A stretch of DNA of 6,420 nucleotides, from assembly GCA_938004025.1 (NCBI GenBank), contig CALKXC010000330.1, forward strand, positions 1 through 6,420, written 5' to 3'. The position numbers and the translations under genes are program-made. This document shows, in pieces, positions 5,321-6,420 of the stretch (position 1 is its first letter; each line of letters opens with the position of its first letter). The notes below the pieces were generated by a model. That model was not told where the DNA came from. It was given only the letters and a program-made list of their open reading frames with translations, and did not search any database. Origin of the DNA: an uncultured Leucothrix sp. (GTDB taxonomy: Bacteria > Pseudomonadota > Gammaproteobacteria > Thiotrichales > Thiotrichaceae).

Positions 5321-6420
5321 TTAGCCATTCAATGACACCAGCTTGGTGCTAGCATCAGAAATGAGCTGGTTCAAGTCGGCTTGACTGTATTTTCCATAGA
5401 GGATGCTAGCAATAGCCATCGGGTCAACAGTCTGTTTATTTTCTTGGATTCCATAAAGCAGTCGCGATAATAATGAGAAATCAATGTCACGGATGTAGCT
5501 TTTCCGTTTGTCCATTTTCCATAGCTTATTTTCAGGCGACTCGTCCTTACCTTTCAAAGATAAGTTAAATAGGTCCGATTTCATGAAAATCGTGACACAG
5601 TTCCGAATAGTGCTGCTATCTAGCTGACTATTGAACATTTTAAACAGTGTTGATTCTATTTCCTGTCGAGAGCTTGGTGGAAAAGTAACGATTTGATGAT
5701 AAGAGCGAACTAAGGTCGATTTGCTGACGCAGTTCCAGTCGCGCGCACTTAAAAACCGTAAGTACATATCAACGATAGGTTCCTTGTTTTCCAAGCGGCC
5801 AGGTTGAAAAGCGTTCGATTGTTCCTGAGAAATGAGAGATGATTTTTTCATCTCGATGTAAGCCATAATGCTGTTAGAGTCTGCTGTTTGTGTCAGTCTT
5901 ATGGCGGGAATGCCCTCTAAAAATAATCTAAAATTAGCAAAACCATGCTTTTTTTCATCAAACTCGGGATCAAGTTCTAACATACGTTTCTTGAGTTCAT
6001 CGCAATCAGCATAGCCATTTAAGCTACGTAAAGTGTTACGAGCTAAAGCCGCTGCTTTATTGTAACCGCTTCCTGTTAAACGGTTTGGTTTGGCGATTGC
6101 ACGGTCAGTAAAGATGAAGCTTGAGCAAGATGATTCCACGCTTTTGCTCAATGGTGACTTTGGCCCAACGCCGATCACCTCTTTTCCAAGGGAGCGCAGC
6201 TTTCGAAATAGCGATGAAAAATCTGAATCCCCAGTTGCGAGTACAAAGCAGTCAATATTAGCGTGTGTTAGGGCATATTCCATCACGTCAATTGTGAGCT
6301 GGATGTCAGCTGAGTTTTTACCCCGTACCGGATGGAAGCTGTGCGAAAAATCAAAACCTAAACGATCTAGGCTAGGTTGTAGCAAACTAATGCTAGCGCT
6401 TGACCAATTACCATAAGCTT
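5321..6420 (-). CDS. NYN-domain (LabA/DUF88-type) predicted ribonuclease with OST-HTH/LOTUS domain, 5' end outside window
   Basis: The reading frame is open to the right edge, with 365 codons visible; the true start lies beyond it. A TTG at 6383-6385 is in frame but is not the start, because the 11 codons before it encode [11 protein letters not shown], the conserved early NYN segment (RAYGDW-like in relatives). Numbering from that TTG, the NYN domain runs to about 95, with GKNSADIQL (Asp27), Asp33 and ATGDSDF (Asp53, Asp55) supplying the acidic residues of this PIN-like metal-dependent nuclease fold. The first catalytic Asp would lie just outside the window. Residues about 110-180 form an OST-HTH/LOTUS RNA-binding domain ([20 protein letters not shown]). 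Residues about 200-350 probably match the OHA (OST-HTH-associated) region, less surely. The expected role is RNA cleavage or RNA-guided regulation; the substrate is unknown. It lies 105 bases upstream of dbpA on the same strand. Confidence 0.88.
   Translation of the reverse strand, partial: AYGNWSSASISLLQPSLDRLGFDFSHSFHPVRGKNSADIQLTIDVMEYALTHANIDCFVLATGDSDFSSLFRKLRSLGKEVIGVGPKSPLSKSVESSCSSFIFTDRAIAKPNRLTGSGYNKAAALARNTLRSLNGYADCDELKKRMLELDPEFDEKKHGFANFRLFLEGIPAIRLTQTADSNSIMAYIEMKKSSLISQEQSNAFQPGRLENKEPIVDMYLRFLSARDWNCVSKSTLVRSYHQIVTFPPSSRQEIESTLFKMFNSQLDSSTIRNCVTIFMKSDLFNLSLKGKDESPENKLWKMDKRKSYIRDIDFSLLSRLLYGIQENKQTVDPMAIASILYGKYSQADLNQLISDASTKLVSLNG

Noticed and set aside
5321..6420. NYN gene as the toxin of a toxin-antitoxin or defence module
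   Set aside because: No small antitoxin gene, mobile element or other defence gene is visible; the multidomain layout fits an RNA-processing protein better.
6415..6420. AAGCTT (HindIII site) exactly at the right edge, suggesting a clone end
   Set aside because: The left edge has no matching site and the coding frame runs through; probably coincidence.

Overview
The window looks like chromosomal DNA from a gammaproteobacterium. A DbpA-type RNA helicase with its specific C-terminal RNA-binding domain, an OmpR-family regulator/kinase pair and gene starts preceded by AGGGA-like ribosome binding sites all fit. A marine or environmental lineage (Oceanospirillales/Alteromonadales-like) is a guess. 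Coding density is high, and I see no rRNA, tRNA, CRISPR array, insertion sequence or phage gene.

Left half (about 87-2910, + strand): a tightly packed three-gene operon. It holds a small exported M23 metallopeptidase with all catalytic residues, an OmpR/PhoB-type response regulator whose start overlaps the peptidase stop (ATGA), and a membrane sensor histidine kinase whose start lies inside the last codons of the regulator. The packing suggests an envelope-sensing system made together with a peptidoglycan hydrolase. Bases 1-86 hold no secure gene, only a ribosome binding site, a weak promoter candidate and possibly the tail of an upstream gene.

Right half (2892 to the right edge, - strand): three genes read leftward. 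First comes a NYN-domain (PIN-like nuclease) protein with an OST-HTH/LOTUS RNA-binding domain and a probable OHA-type C-terminal region; its 5' end is cut by the window edge. After a 105-base leader comes dbpA, a 23S rRNA-directed DEAD-box helicase. Fourteen bases after dbpA comes an unrecognised protein with a soluble N-terminal two-thirds, about three C-terminal membrane segments and an Asp4 tail. The leader contains an extended -10 candidate, a perfect 6-bp hairpin closed by a GUGA (GNRA) tetraloop, and the Shine-Dalgarno site that fixes the dbpA start at 5215, downstream of the longest possible start.

The two halves converge and overlap by 19 bases at their 3' ends. One trinucleotide run encodes Ser4 at the end of the kinase and Asp4 at the end of the membrane protein. 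The points most worth following are the neighbourhood of NYN/OST-HTH protein and DbpA, the leader hairpin, the peptidase-plus-two-component operon, and the orphan membrane protein.
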